NCBI GenBank assembly: GCA_016788185.1
Contig: JAEUTF010000120.1
Coordinates: 1 to 34,529, forward strand
Direction: 5' to 3'
Source of the DNA: Bacteroidia bacterium
GTDB taxonomy: Bacteria; Bacteroidota; Bacteroidia; AKYH767-A; OLB10
Length of the DNA: 34,529 nt
The notes under the pieces were generated by a model. It was not told the DNA's origin. It saw only the letters and a program-made list of their open reading frames with translations, and ran no database searches. This document shows, one piece after another, positions 27,708 through 34,529 of the stretch. Made by a program: the position numbers and the translations under genes. Each line of letters begins with the position of its first letter. The first letter of the stretch is position 1.

Positions 27708-28362
27708 GGCTTTTTATTAAAATATTCCTGGAAACTTCTTTACTGATGTAGGTGGATTTTCTGTTTTGAAATTCAATGTGCATGCTGTGGTCAAATCCGT
27801 CAATCTCCATGATGCTGAATACGGTGCCGGGGACCAGGCCTTTTTTCTCCAGGAACTGAAGGAAGGCCGGACTATGATCGTTGACCCCGCTGATTACATA
27901 GGTGCCGGTGCTGGTCATTTCTGATAACAACTGCTGACCGTTCGCAGGTACTTTGCCGTTAGTGTCCGGAATGGGATCGCCGTGCGGGTCGAACTTGGGA
28001 TAGCCCAGATACGAATCCAGCCTTTTCACCAGTTCATCGGAACTCACATGTTCCAGTTCTTCGGCCATGTCGTGCACCTCATCCCATTTGAATTTCAGTA
28101 CATCGGTCAGAAAAACTTCCCACAGGCGATGACGGCGGATGATGCTCAGCGCCACTTTCTCTCCCTTTCTGGTGATGCGGACCCCTTTGTAGCGTTCATA
28201 TTCCACCAGGTTCTTATCCGAAAGTTTCTTCAGCATATCGGTCACCGAGGCCGATGTGGTGGAAAGGGAACCCGCAATTTCCGAGGTAAGAACGGATTTC
28301 TGATGCCGGCTGCTGAGGTGATAAATCGCCTTCAGGTAATTTTCTTCAGTGGTGGTGGTCAT
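27700..28362 (-). CDS. mntR: MntR/DtxR-family metal-dependent transcriptional repressor
   Basis: A 220-residue metalloregulator with the DtxR layout: winged helix-turn-helix (about 5-68; VLTSEIAGSLSTTSASVTDMLKKL), dimerisation and metal-binding domain (about 70-130; RRHRLWEVFL, VHDMAEELEHVSSD), and a FeoA/SH3-like C-terminal domain (about 145-217). At the position of DtxR Cys102 it carries Glu (E101 of E101/E104/H105), as MntR proteins do, which favours Mn over Fe. By family, the metal-bound dimer represses metal uptake genes. It overlaps mntH by 8 bases and probably represses its own operon through the site at 28396-28414. Confidence 0.93.
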   Translation of the reverse strand: MTTTTEENYLKAIYHLSSRHQKSVLTSEIAGSLSTTSASVTDMLKKLSDKNLVEYERYKGVRITRKGEKVALSIIRRHRLWEVFLTDVLKFKWDEVHDMAEELEHVSSDELVKRLDSYLGYPKFDPHGDPIPDTNGKVPANGQQLLSEMTSTGTYVISGVNDHSPAFLQFLEKKGLVPGTVFSIMEIDGFDHSMHIEFQNRKSTYISKEVSRNILIKSHA

Positions 28363-28378
28363 GCCTGTTATTGATCGA

Positions 28379-28386
28379 CAAATATA
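28379..28386 (-). promoter_or_regulatory. mntR-mntH -7 promoter element
   Basis: The minus strand reads TATATTTG, an exact TAnnTTTG match, 16 bases before the mntR ATG. The DtxR-box-like site begins 9 bases upstream of it. Confidence 0.6.
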
Positions 28387-28395
28387 AAAATAAAA

Positions 28396-28414
28396 TTAGA
28401 TTAGTCTAAAATTA
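28396..28414. promoter_or_regulatory. Candidate MntR/DtxR operator upstream of mntR
   Basis: The plus strand reads TTAGATTAGTCTAAAATTA. It matches the classical DtxR/IdeR box (TTAGGTTAGCCTAACCTAA) at 14 of 19 positions and contains the inverted repeat TTAGA-TTAG-TCTAA. It lies just upstream of the mntR -7 box, across the region where a -33 element would be, so binding should block RNA polymerase. It also lies about 30 bases upstream of the possible pyrD -7 box on the other strand. Assignment rests on resemblance and position only. Confidence 0.6.
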
Positions 28415-28443
28415 GAATTCGAATGATAAAATATTTAATTTGT

Positions 28444-28451
28444 TAATCTTG
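28444..28451 (+). promoter_or_regulatory. Possible pyrD -7 element
   Basis: The plus strand reads TAATCTTG, one base off TAnnTTTG, 4 bases before the pyrD ATG, in an AT-rich divergent gap shared with mntR. Confidence 0.35.
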
Positions 28452-28455
28452 CAGC

Positions 28456-29469
28456 ATGTACAAAAACCTGGTTCGCCCCTTGCTTTTTTTATTGCAACCC
28501 GAAACGGCTCACCATCTGGTTTTTAATTTCCTTCAGATCGCATTTAAAGTTCCTGGTATTCATTGGCTTGTATCTAAATTGCACCGGGTTAACATGCCGG
28601 GTCTGAGCCGTGAAATCATGGGCATCCGCTTTCCCAACCCGATCGGTCTGGCCGCTGGATTTGATAAGGATGCGAAGCTTTTCAAAGAGCTTTCGGCCTT
28701 CGGTTTCGGTTTCATCGAAGTGGGAACGGTAACCCCTTTGCCTCAACCCGGAAACGACAAGCCGCGCATGTTCAGGCTTCCGGCCGACCAGGCTTTGATC
28801 AACCGGATGGGCTTTAACAACGAAGGGGTGCAGGCTTTGAAACAGCGCCTGAAAAATCGTCCTCCGGGCCTGATTGTCGGAGGCAATATCGGAAAGAACA
28901 AAGTGACGGATAACGAAGATGCCGCCAGAGATTATACGATCTGTTTTACAGAGATGTTTCCCTATGTGGATTACTTTGTTGTGAATGTGAGTTCTCCCAA
29001 CACACCGGGATTGCGTGCATTGCAGGAGAAAGAACCGCTCACCCGTTTACTGACCGGACTCATGGAACTCAACAGAGCGGGAACCCCGAAGCCGGTACTC
29101 CTTAAAATTGCACCGGATTTAAGTTCCGGTCAGTTGGATGAAATCATCGAAATTGTGACATCCACGGGCTTGCAGGGCATCATCGCGACCAATACCACCG
29201 TTTCACGAAGCCACCTGAATAGTGAAGGCGCCGTGGTGAATGAAGCCGGTGGCTTAAGTGGTAAACCGGTAAAAGACCGGAGTACGGAAGTGATCCGTTA
29301 TCTAAGAGAGAAGGCCGGTAAGGACATGGTGATTATCGGAGTGGGTGGCGTGTTTACGGCGAAGGATGCGAAGGAGAAACTGGATGCGGGTGCGGATTTG
29401 ATCCAGGTGTACACCGGCTTTATTTACGAAGGCCCGGGCATGATCAGGCAGATTTTGAAGGGCCTTTGA
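28456..29469 (+). CDS. pyrD: Dihydroorotate dehydrogenase (quinone), class 2
   Basis: A membrane-associated FMN enzyme that oxidises dihydroorotate to orotate with quinone in pyrimidine synthesis. The 337-residue length and the N-terminal amphipathic extension (residues 1-40, with PETAHHLVF) are typical of class 2. Motifs present are [41 protein letters not shown], the catalytic serine loop [14 protein letters not shown] (around Ser179/180), KIAPDLS, TNTTVSR, GGLSG and GVGGVF...[13 protein letters not shown] for FMN phosphate. It is divergent from mntR. Confidence 0.98.
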   Translation: MYKNLVRPLLFLLQPETAHHLVFNFLQIAFKVPGIHWLVSKLHRVNMPGLSREIMGIRFPNPIGLAAGFDKDAKLFKELSAFGFGFIEVGTVTPLPQPGNDKPRMFRLPADQALINRMGFNNEGVQALKQRLKNRPPGLIVGGNIGKNKVTDNEDAARDYTICFTEMFPYVDYFVVNVSSPNTPGLRALQEKEPLTRLLTGLMELNRAGTPKPVLLKIAPDLSSGQLDEIIEIVTSTGLQGIIATNTTVSRSHLNSEGAVVNEAGGLSGKPVKDRSTEVIRYLREKAGKDMVIIGVGGVFTAKDAKEKLDAGADLIQVYTGFIYEGPGMIRQILKGL

Positions 29470-29552
29470 GCACCCTGGTGCCCGGTAAAATACTGTGTTT
29501 TTTGATTGAGCGGGAGGATCGGTCCAATAACATCACCCTCAAGGGTAAACAA

Positions 29553-29582
29553 TTGAAATTCAAAACATTGAAAATTTCAATG
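29553..29582. promoter_or_regulatory. Twin inverted repeats upstream of the DUF4920 lipoprotein gene
   Basis: Two perfect palindromes with a central A lie side by side: TTGAA-A-TTCAA (29553-29563) and CATTGAAA-A-TTTCAATG (29566-29582). They share the half-site TTGAA(A), and their centres are 16 bases apart. They are about 60 bases upstream of the -7 box at 29643. They look like operator sites for a dimeric regulator. The remainder of the 202-base gap after pyrD shows nothing else clear. Confidence 0.4.
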
Positions 29583-29642
29583 CTCCACTTTTATTGTTGG
29601 TAAATACAAGCCGGCCGGGAGCAGAAATCCCCTCTCATTTTC

Positions 29643-29650
29643 TAATTTTG
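29643..29650 (+). promoter_or_regulatory. -7 promoter element of the DUF4920 lipoprotein gene
   Basis: The plus strand reads TAATTTTG, an exact TAnnTTTG match, 21 bases before the ATG at 29672. An upstream in-frame ATG-like start at 29594 would lie before this box and gives no signal peptide. Confidence 0.6.
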
Positions 29651-29671
29651 CATGAAATACATCCAATCGAT

Positions 29672-30175
29672 ATGAAAAAAGTAATTGTACTGGGCGCCAT
29701 GGTAGTGGCTCTTGCTTCCTGCGGAAATTCATCTGAACACGAAGGCCATGATCATGCCGCAGCGGACTCAAGCGCTGCCACTTCTGGCAGTTTCGGTTCT
29801 AAAATTGATGAAAGCGGTGTCATCAGCATGGATTCACTCCTCGCCATGGTAAAGTCAGGCCAGTCAGACATCAGCGGCATTAAAGTGGAAGGTAAAGTAA
29901 CCGAAGCCTGTCAGGCCAAGGGTTGCTGGATGCAGATTGACAAGGGTGACGGTACCACCATGCGTGTAACGTTCAAGGATTACGGGTTTTTTGTACCGAA
30001 AGACTGTGCGGGTAAATCAGCCATCATGCTGGGGCATGCCTACATGGATACCACTGCCGTAGAAGATCTGCGACATTATGCAGAAGATGCGGGAAAGTCG
30101 AAAGAGGAAATTGAAAAGATCACCGCTCCTGAAGTAGAACTTGCTTTTGAGGCGGAAGGAGTGATCATTAAATAA
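29672..30175 (+). CDS. DUF4920-family lipoprotein with His-rich N-terminus
   Basis: A 167-residue predicted lipoprotein: MKKVIVLGAMVVALASC with the lipobox Cys at residue 17. A short His/Glu-rich stretch (EHEGHDHA) and a Ser/Ala linker follow. The rest matches DUF4920, with VEGKVTEACQAKGCWMQI (the conserved Cys pair in CQxxGCW), MRVTFKDYGFFVPKD and LRHYAEDAGKSKEEI. The family is found widely in Bacteroidota and has no settled function; an OB-like beta-barrel is plausible. The His-rich segment may bind a divalent metal. It is followed by a hairpin terminator, so it is probably a single-gene transcript. Confidence 0.88.
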   Translation: MKKVIVLGAMVVALASCGNSSEHEGHDHAAADSSAATSGSFGSKIDESGVISMDSLLAMVKSGQSDISGIKVEGKVTEACQAKGCWMQIDKGDGTTMRVTFKDYGFFVPKDCAGKSAIMLGHAYMDTTAVEDLRHYAEDAGKSKEEIEKITAPEVELAFEAEGVIIK

Positions 30176-30194
30176 TTATTCGGGAGGAAACAGG

Positions 30195-30222
30195 GAACCC
30201 GTCTGTCAGGACGGGTTCTTTC
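30195..30222 (+). terminator. Hairpin terminator after the DUF4920 gene
   Basis: A perfect 9-bp stem GAACCCGTC / GACGGGTTC (30195-30203, 30210-30218) with a 6-base loop is followed by a weak T-rich tail (TTTC). It lies 20 bases past the stop and just before the HMG-CoA lyase start. Confidence 0.6.
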
Positions 30223-30229
30223 ATTGATA

Positions 30230-31102
30230 ATGGAAAGGGAAAAGATAGAATGGGTGGAATGTCCCAGAGATGCCATGCAAGGCCTCTCCTGGTATATTCC
30301 GGCCGAGGTGAAAACGCATTATCTCAACACCTTGTTGAAGGTGGGTTTTGATGTCATTGATTTCGGAAGTTTTGTTTCACCCAAAGCGATACCGCAGTTA
30401 CGGGATACGGCCGAAGTATTGTCAGGACTGGAGGTAACACCTTCCACAAAGCTTCTGGCCATAGTCGCGAATGCCAGAGGGGGGGAGACAGCCTCCTCCT
30501 TCGATGAAATCACTTACCTGGGATTTCCTTTTTCCATCTCCGAAACCTTTCAGCAAAGAAATACCAACAGCAGCATCGAAAATGCACTGTCTACGGTTGA
30601 GACTTTACAGCATCTTTGCCTCAGGCGGAACAAGGAACTGGTGGTATACATCAGCATGGCTTTCGGAAATCCATACGGAGATCCCTGGAGCGATGAGATT
30701 GCGGTGAAGTGGACACAGAAAATTGCAGGCCTTGGCGTGAAAACCATTGCCCTTTCGGATACGGTGGGGCTCGCCGATCCGGCTCATGTAGGAGCGATCT
30801 TCCAGGCGGTAATTCCGGCTTTGCCGGACGTGAAATTTGGTGCCCATTTGCATTGCACACCTGACAACTGGAGAAAAAAGGTGAATGCGGCCTGGTCGGC
30901 AGGATGCCGGCGCTTCGATACAGCCCTGAAGGGATACGGGGGCTGTCCGATGGCGGAAGATGAACTGGTCGGGAACCTGGCATCGGAAAAACTTTTGCAG
31001 TTTCTGGATGAAAATAAGGTGACCAGCTGTATTGATAAAGATAAATTTGGCCTGGCTCTTGCAGAGGCCGCCTCCGTATTTACAGAACCACTGACAACAT
31101 AA
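30230..31102 (+). CDS. Hydroxymethylglutaryl-CoA lyase
   Basis: A 290-residue cytoplasmic TIM-barrel lyase (DRE-TIM family) that splits HMG-CoA into acetyl-CoA and acetoacetate, a late step of leucine breakdown. Recognisable features are the N-terminal catalytic ECPRDAMQG (Arg13, Asp14), DFGSFVSPKAIPQ, SMAFGNPYGDPW, ALSDTVGLADP, the metal-binding HLH (H206, H208), and the active-site Cys loop GYGGCPMAEDELVGN (Cys239). The loop diverges from the animal form but keeps Cys and Asn. The ATG at 30230 is chosen over an in-frame TTG two codons earlier. No other leucine-degradation gene is adjacent. A close homologue with another acyl-CoA substrate is a possible alternative. Confidence 0.9.
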   Translation: MEREKIEWVECPRDAMQGLSWYIPAEVKTHYLNTLLKVGFDVIDFGSFVSPKAIPQLRDTAEVLSGLEVTPSTKLLAIVANARGGETASSFDEITYLGFPFSISETFQQRNTNSSIENALSTVETLQHLCLRRNKELVVYISMAFGNPYGDPWSDEIAVKWTQKIAGLGVKTIALSDTVGLADPAHVGAIFQAVIPALPDVKFGAHLHCTPDNWRKKVNAAWSAGCRRFDTALKGYGGCPMAEDELVGNLASEKLLQFLDENKVTSCIDKDKFGLALAEAASVFTEPLTT

Positions 31103-31169
31103 ACCGGGAATATCCGTTAAAAGACCGATGAATATTTTTAAAATAGAATCAACTCCCTTGCTAAAAAAA

Positions 31170-33014
31170 ATGACTTCAAAAAACTGGCTGTTCCTTGTGT
31201 GCTGTATCCTGATTTCCGGTGCAAGCATGGGCCAGCAGCCGGGCTACCTGGAATTAATCGGGAACGTCCAGCAGGATGGAAAGGGGCTGGAAGGAGCAGA
31301 AATCAAAGTGATGAAAGGAAGCGAGAATGCCGACAATCTGCTTACTTCCGCGCAGGGTAAATTCATTTTTAACCTTGATCTGGGGCATTCATATACCATC
31401 GTCTTCTCGAAAAACGGCAGTATCACCAAATCGGTTTTGGTGGATACCAAAGTACCGGAGCAGTACAATAGCCAGATTTTCAGTTTTAAGTTCAAAATAG
31501 ATTTGTTCAAAGCGCCGGAAGGACAGGAACCTCCCAAGGAAGCCGCACCTCCGGTGACGAAGCTGGCCTATAGCGATGTGTATGAGGATTTCGATTACGA
31601 TCCCGAATATTCCAAATCACGCAAAGCGGAAATGGAGGTGGTGAAACAGAAAATGGCCATTGAAGTCGCCAAACAGGATGCAGTGAAAAAGGCAGCTTTG
31701 GAGAAAGCCAGGCAGGACTCTCTGGCAGAAGCCCGGAAAGTTCAACTCGCACAGGAAAAAGCCAGGCAGGATTCACTCGCGGAAGCAAAGAAGATTCAGC
31801 AGGCACTCGAAAAGGTACGTCAGGATTCGCTGGCCCGCGAGCGTGAGAAGCAAAGACTGGAGGCTCTGGCACGTGCCGAAGCGGAGAAATTGGTGCAGGA
31901 CTCCCTTGCCAGGGATAAAGAAAAGCAACGGGCAGAAGCTGCTATGATCGCTGCCCGTGAGAAGTCAAAACAGGATAGTCTGGTCGCCGTGGAAAAGGCA
32001 AAACTGGCAGCGGAGGCAGCCGAGAAGGCCAGGTTAAAAGCGTCGCAGGATTCACTCGCCAGAGTATTGGATAAACAGCGGCAGGATTCTTTGGCTTTAG
32101 CAAAAGAAAAAGAGCGTATCGCCAAACTGGCTTTCGAGAAGGCCCAGCAGGATTCCATCGAAACCGCACGTGAAAAAGCCCGCATCGCTGAAATCGCACG
32201 GAAAGAAAGGGAGAAAATTACAGCGGATTCCCTGGCCGCGGAAAAGGAAAAAGCGCGTTTGGCGGAGTTGGCCAGGCAGGCCCGTGAAAAAGCGGTGGCG
32301 GACTCTTTGGCGGTCGAGAAGGAGAAAGCGCGTCAGTCGGAACTGGCACGTCTGGCCCGCGAAAAAGCGGTGAAGGACTCCCTGGCTGCCGAAGAAGAGA
32401 AAGCACGTCAGGTGGCCCTCGCAGCGGCTCAGGAAAAGGCAAAACAGGAAGAGTTGGATAGAATCACAAGGGAAAAAGCCAGGCAGGAAGAACTGGCCAA
32501 AGCCAGGGAAAAATTCAGGCAGGATTCCCTTGCCGAGGCGAAGGAGAAAGCACGCAAACTTGAATTTGAGCGCGAAGCCAGAATACAGGCACAAAAGGAT
32601 TCGATCGATAAAGTAAAACGTCAGCAAGAAGAAGAAGCTTCACGAATCGCCGCGGAAATGAAGCGCAAACAGGAGGAAGAAGCAGAGCGAAAGCGGCAGG
32701 AAGAAATAGAAGCGAAGAAGAAAGCCCTGGCCGGATCGCAGCAGACCACCCCGAAGAAACCGGCAGCCGACATCAGCGCCTACAAATTTGATTTCGATAA
32801 ACAGTTCATCGCGGAGGGCATTACCCAGGATACGATTACCGAGAGCAACCGCGTCATTTTACGTTCCATCGTGAAGTCGAAGGCGGTACAGGCTACCTAC
32901 CTCCGGGTAACCTACAGTTATGGAGGGGTCTTCTATTTCAAGAACAGCCAGAGCATCACCGAGAATACCTACAACCAGGAAATGGATGCTCACCGTAAGA
33001 CATTGCTGAAATAG
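31170..33014 (+). CDS. Exported long-helix protein with DSL repeats and an N-terminal carboxypeptidase-regulatory-like domain
   Basis: A 614-residue exported protein of unknown function. The signal peptide is MTSKNWLFLVCCILISGASMGQ. A beta-sandwich resembling the carboxypeptidase regulatory-like (transthyretin-fold) domain follows (about residues 25-100; LIGNVQQDGKGLEGAEIKV, GKFIFNL). A ~350-residue Lys/Glu/Ala/Arg-rich segment then carries about 14 copies of DSL/DSI, mostly 25 residues apart, predicted to be one long alpha-helix or coiled coil. The last ~70 residues (from AYKFDFDKQF) form a compact C-terminal domain I cannot assign. The design recalls periplasm-spanning proteins such as TolA, but no homology is claimed. 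An in-frame ATG at 31128 would add 14 residues before the signal peptide and is an alternative start. Confidence 0.85.
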   Translation: MTSKNWLFLVCCILISGASMGQQPGYLELIGNVQQDGKGLEGAEIKVMKGSENADNLLTSAQGKFIFNLDLGHSYTIVFSKNGSITKSVLVDTKVPEQYNSQIFSFKFKIDLFKAPEGQEPPKEAAPPVTKLAYSDVYEDFDYDPEYSKSRKAEMEVVKQKMAIEVAKQDAVKKAALEKARQDSLAEARKVQLAQEKARQDSLAEAKKIQQALEKVRQDSLAREREKQRLEALARAEAEKLVQDSLARDKEKQRAEAAMIAAREKSKQDSLVAVEKAKLAAEAAEKARLKASQDSLARVLDKQRQDSLALAKEKERIAKLAFEKAQQDSIETAREKARIAEIARKEREKITADSLAAEKEKARLAELARQAREKAVADSLAVEKEKARQSELARLAREKAVKDSLAAEEEKARQVALAAAQEKAKQEELDRITREKARQEELAKAREKFRQDSLAEAKEKARKLEFEREARIQAQKDSIDKVKRQQEEEASRIAAEMKRKQEEEAERKRQEEIEAKKKALAGSQQTTPKKPAADISAYKFDFDKQFIAEGITQDTITESNRVILRSIVKSKAVQATYLRVTYSYGGVFYFKNSQSITENTYNQEMDAHRKTLLK

Positions 33015-33113
33015 ATTTTCTTCGATTGAAAACGTTTACCCTCTGGGAGATTCAGCATCGCCGGAACTTGAATACATGAGGTTGGGTTTTACCATGCGAT
33101 CCTTATAACCTGG

Positions 33114-33151
33114 TTTCCCGCTCAGACCACTGAAATAAAAGGTCTGGGAAA
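33114..33151. other. Hairpin in the convergent gap between the DSL-repeat protein and the permease
   Basis: Arms TTTCC + CAGACC (33114-33118, 33123-33128) pair with GGTCTG + GGAAA (33141-33151) around a 12-base loop with a 4-base bulge. It touches the permease stop. There is no T-tract on either side, so a bidirectional terminator is possible but unproven. The rest of this 137-base gap shows nothing else. Confidence 0.3.
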
Positions 33152-34510
33152 TCAGGCCGTCGTTTTATCCGTTACAGGCCAGTGTTTTTCCGACCGGGCT
33201 TTGATGAGAAAAGCAAGGAGTCCGGCACCGATCACGGTGAGCCCGGCGAGCATGAAAGAAAGTCCCGTAGCATAGAAGACCCAGAACCAGATGCCCACGG
33301 CCAGGATCACCGGCAGAGGATACAAGGGCATTTTATAGGGTAGACCCCGGCTGCCTTTTCTGCGCCGTAATAGCACTACACCGATGGCCTGTCCCACAAA
33401 CTGGATCAGGATCCGCATGGCCAGGATGGCCGTGATGACCTCAGAAAGCTTAAACAGCAGTGAAAAAATGAAGGCCGTGAGTCCGAGGCCCAGCAAGGAT
33501 ACATGTGGAAAATGTTTGGTAGGATGCAGTTTGGAGAAGACGCGAAAAAACTCGCCTTCGGTGGCCGCAGCATAAGGAATGCGCGAATAACCCAGCATCA
33601 CGGCGAAGAGACTCGCAAAGGCCACCCACAACACCATCAGGGTAGCCCAGTTGGCCGCCGTACTGCCATACAGTTTTTCAATGAAGGTGCTCACAATAAA
33701 TTCAGAATGCATGGCTTCCTGCCATGGAATCACGCTCGTTACACTGATGTTCAGCAACAGGTAGAGAATAGCAATGCCGGCCACCGACAAAAACATGCTG
33801 CGTGGAATGTTCTTTCCGGGATTCCGGATTTCCCCACCCAGGTGGCAGACATTGTAATAGCCCAGGTAGGAATAAATGGTCTTAATCATGGCGGCCCCGA
33901 AGCCGGCGCTCAGCACCAGCGATAGTTCGGCGCCTTCCAGCATACCTTGCACCGGAACCTGCATGTTTCCATGCGAGACACCGCCCCAGACAATCCAGCC
34001 CAGCGTACCGATCACACCGGCCCAGAGCAGCACACTGATCCTGCCAATCGTTTCGATTTTTCGGTACAGCAATAACGTGAGTGAAATGACCACCGCCCCG
34101 GATACTATTTTATGGCTGATTTCGTCCAGCGGAAAAAGATAACCGGCATATTGCGAAAATCCGATGGCGCCGCTGGCCACGACGAGAGGAGCCTGAATCA
34201 GTGTTTGCCAAACGTACAGAAATGAAAACATCCGGCCCCATTTTTTATTCCCATAGGCTTCGCGAAGAAAATGAAAACTGCCGCCGGCTCTGGGATAGGC
34301 CGCTCCAAGCTCCGACCAGATCATGGCATCAATAAAGGATAGTACCGCACCGGCCACCCAGGCCCATAGAAAAAGCGGCCCGCCAATCATCGTGATCACC
34401 AGTGGCAATACCACAAAAGGGCCGATACCCACCATGTCGATCATGTTAATGACCGTGGACTGAAACAATCCGAGTTTGCGGTCAAGGTGGGCCTTGTCCG
34501 TTTGATTCAT
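33152..34510 (-). CDS. APC-superfamily amino-acid permease
   Basis: A 452-residue inner-membrane transporter with about twelve hydrophobic segments and the APC layout (amino-acid permease 2 type). The helix 1 region reads INMIDMVGIGPFVVLP, the unwound-helix glycine stretch of the family. AAYPRAGGSFHFLREAYG in the helix 2-3 loop is a strong family marker, and YSYLGYYNVCHLGGEIRNPGKNIPRS near helix 6 is the usual 'E(I/V)RNPxKNIPR' signature. It likely imports or exchanges amino acids or related amines; the substrate cannot be read off. The start at 34510 is preceded by a -7-like box and the gene is transcribed towards the DSL-repeat gene. Confidence 0.93.
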   Translation of the reverse strand: MNQTDKAHLDRKLGLFQSTVINMIDMVGIGPFVVLPLVITMIGGPLFLWAWVAGAVLSFIDAMIWSELGAAYPRAGGSFHFLREAYGNKKWGRMFSFLYVWQTLIQAPLVVASGAIGFSQYAGYLFPLDEISHKIVSGAVVISLTLLLYRKIETIGRISVLLWAGVIGTLGWIVWGGVSHGNMQVPVQGMLEGAELSLVLSAGFGAAMIKTIYSYLGYYNVCHLGGEIRNPGKNIPRSMFLSVAGIAILYLLLNISVTSVIPWQEAMHSEFIVSTFIEKLYGSTAANWATLMVLWVAFASLFAVMLGYSRIPYAAATEGEFFRVFSKLHPTKHFPHVSLLGLGLTAFIFSLLFKLSEVITAILAMRILIQFVGQAIGVVLLRRRKGSRGLPYKMPLYPLPVILAVGIWFWVFYATGLSFMLAGLTVIGAGLLAFLIKARSEKHWPVTDKTTA

Positions 34511-34514
34511 ATTC

Positions 34515-34522
34515 CGAAGATA
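34515..34522 (-). promoter_or_regulatory. Possible -7 element of the permease gene
   Basis: The minus strand reads TATCTTCG, one base off TAnnTTTG, 4 bases before the ATG. A -33 element would lie at or beyond the window edge. Confidence 0.3.
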
Positions 34523-34529
34523 CTAAGTT

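Overview
The window reads as chromosomal DNA of a Bacteroidota bacterium with a type IX secretion system (T9SS). The evidence is a PorQ homologue, one secreted protein with a type A T9SS sorting tail, a second with a gliding-motility-type (type B, CHU_C-like) tail, a DUF4920 lipoprotein, a cluster of Bacteroidota-style parvulin chaperones, and promoters of the Bacteroidota form TAnnTTTG. Shine-Dalgarno sequences are essentially absent. The order within the phylum cannot be fixed by reading alone. I see no rRNA, tRNA, CRISPR array, insertion sequence or phage gene, and no gene-free stretch longer than 300 bases.

Layout. (1) Bases 1-5174, minus strand: a four-gene operon running from a double-parvulin PPIase, through a parvulin-less SurA-like lipoprotein and a SurA-type PPIase, to a MoxR AAA+ ATPase cut by the window edge. 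This looks like an outer-membrane or periplasmic protein-folding unit. (2) 5339-6837, minus: guaB (IMP dehydrogenase) with its own promoter. (3) 7001-17593, minus: two large secreted proteins. One has 761 residues, with a choice-of-anchor-J-like domain, MopE-type metal-binding motifs, four PKD-like repeats and a type A tail. The other has 2664 residues, is built of about nine double fibronectin-III-like units with a type B tail, and contains three near-identical 564-bp tandem repeats. Each gene has a recognisable terminator. (4) 17598-21698, minus: a tight operon of a SanA/YdcF-like protein, a nitronate monooxygenase-like FMN enzyme, and an active/inactive pair of M16 peptidase subunits. (5) 21794-25177, plus: sugar-nucleotidyltransferase, glyA and porQ. 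(6) 25253-28414, minus: smpB, then an mntR-mntH operon in which the Mn/Fe transporter is fused to a universal-stress domain. A DtxR-type operator-like site lies upstream of mntR. (7) 28444-33014, plus: pyrD, a DUF4920 lipoprotein, an HMG-CoA lyase and a long alpha-helical exported protein with 'DSL' repeats. (8) 33152-34522, minus: an APC-family amino-acid permease.

How the parts relate. Housekeeping genes (guaB, glyA, pyrD, smpB) are interleaved with envelope biology. The foldase operon and PorQ plausibly serve the delivery and surface attachment of T9SS cargo such as the two large secreted proteins, although no direct link is shown by the sequence. The most testable new observations are the candidate manganese-regulator operator controlling a transporter/stress-domain fusion, the recently amplified repeats in the giant surface protein, the 25-residue helical period of the DSL-repeat protein, and several start codons so close to -7 promoter elements that their mRNAs may be leaderless.
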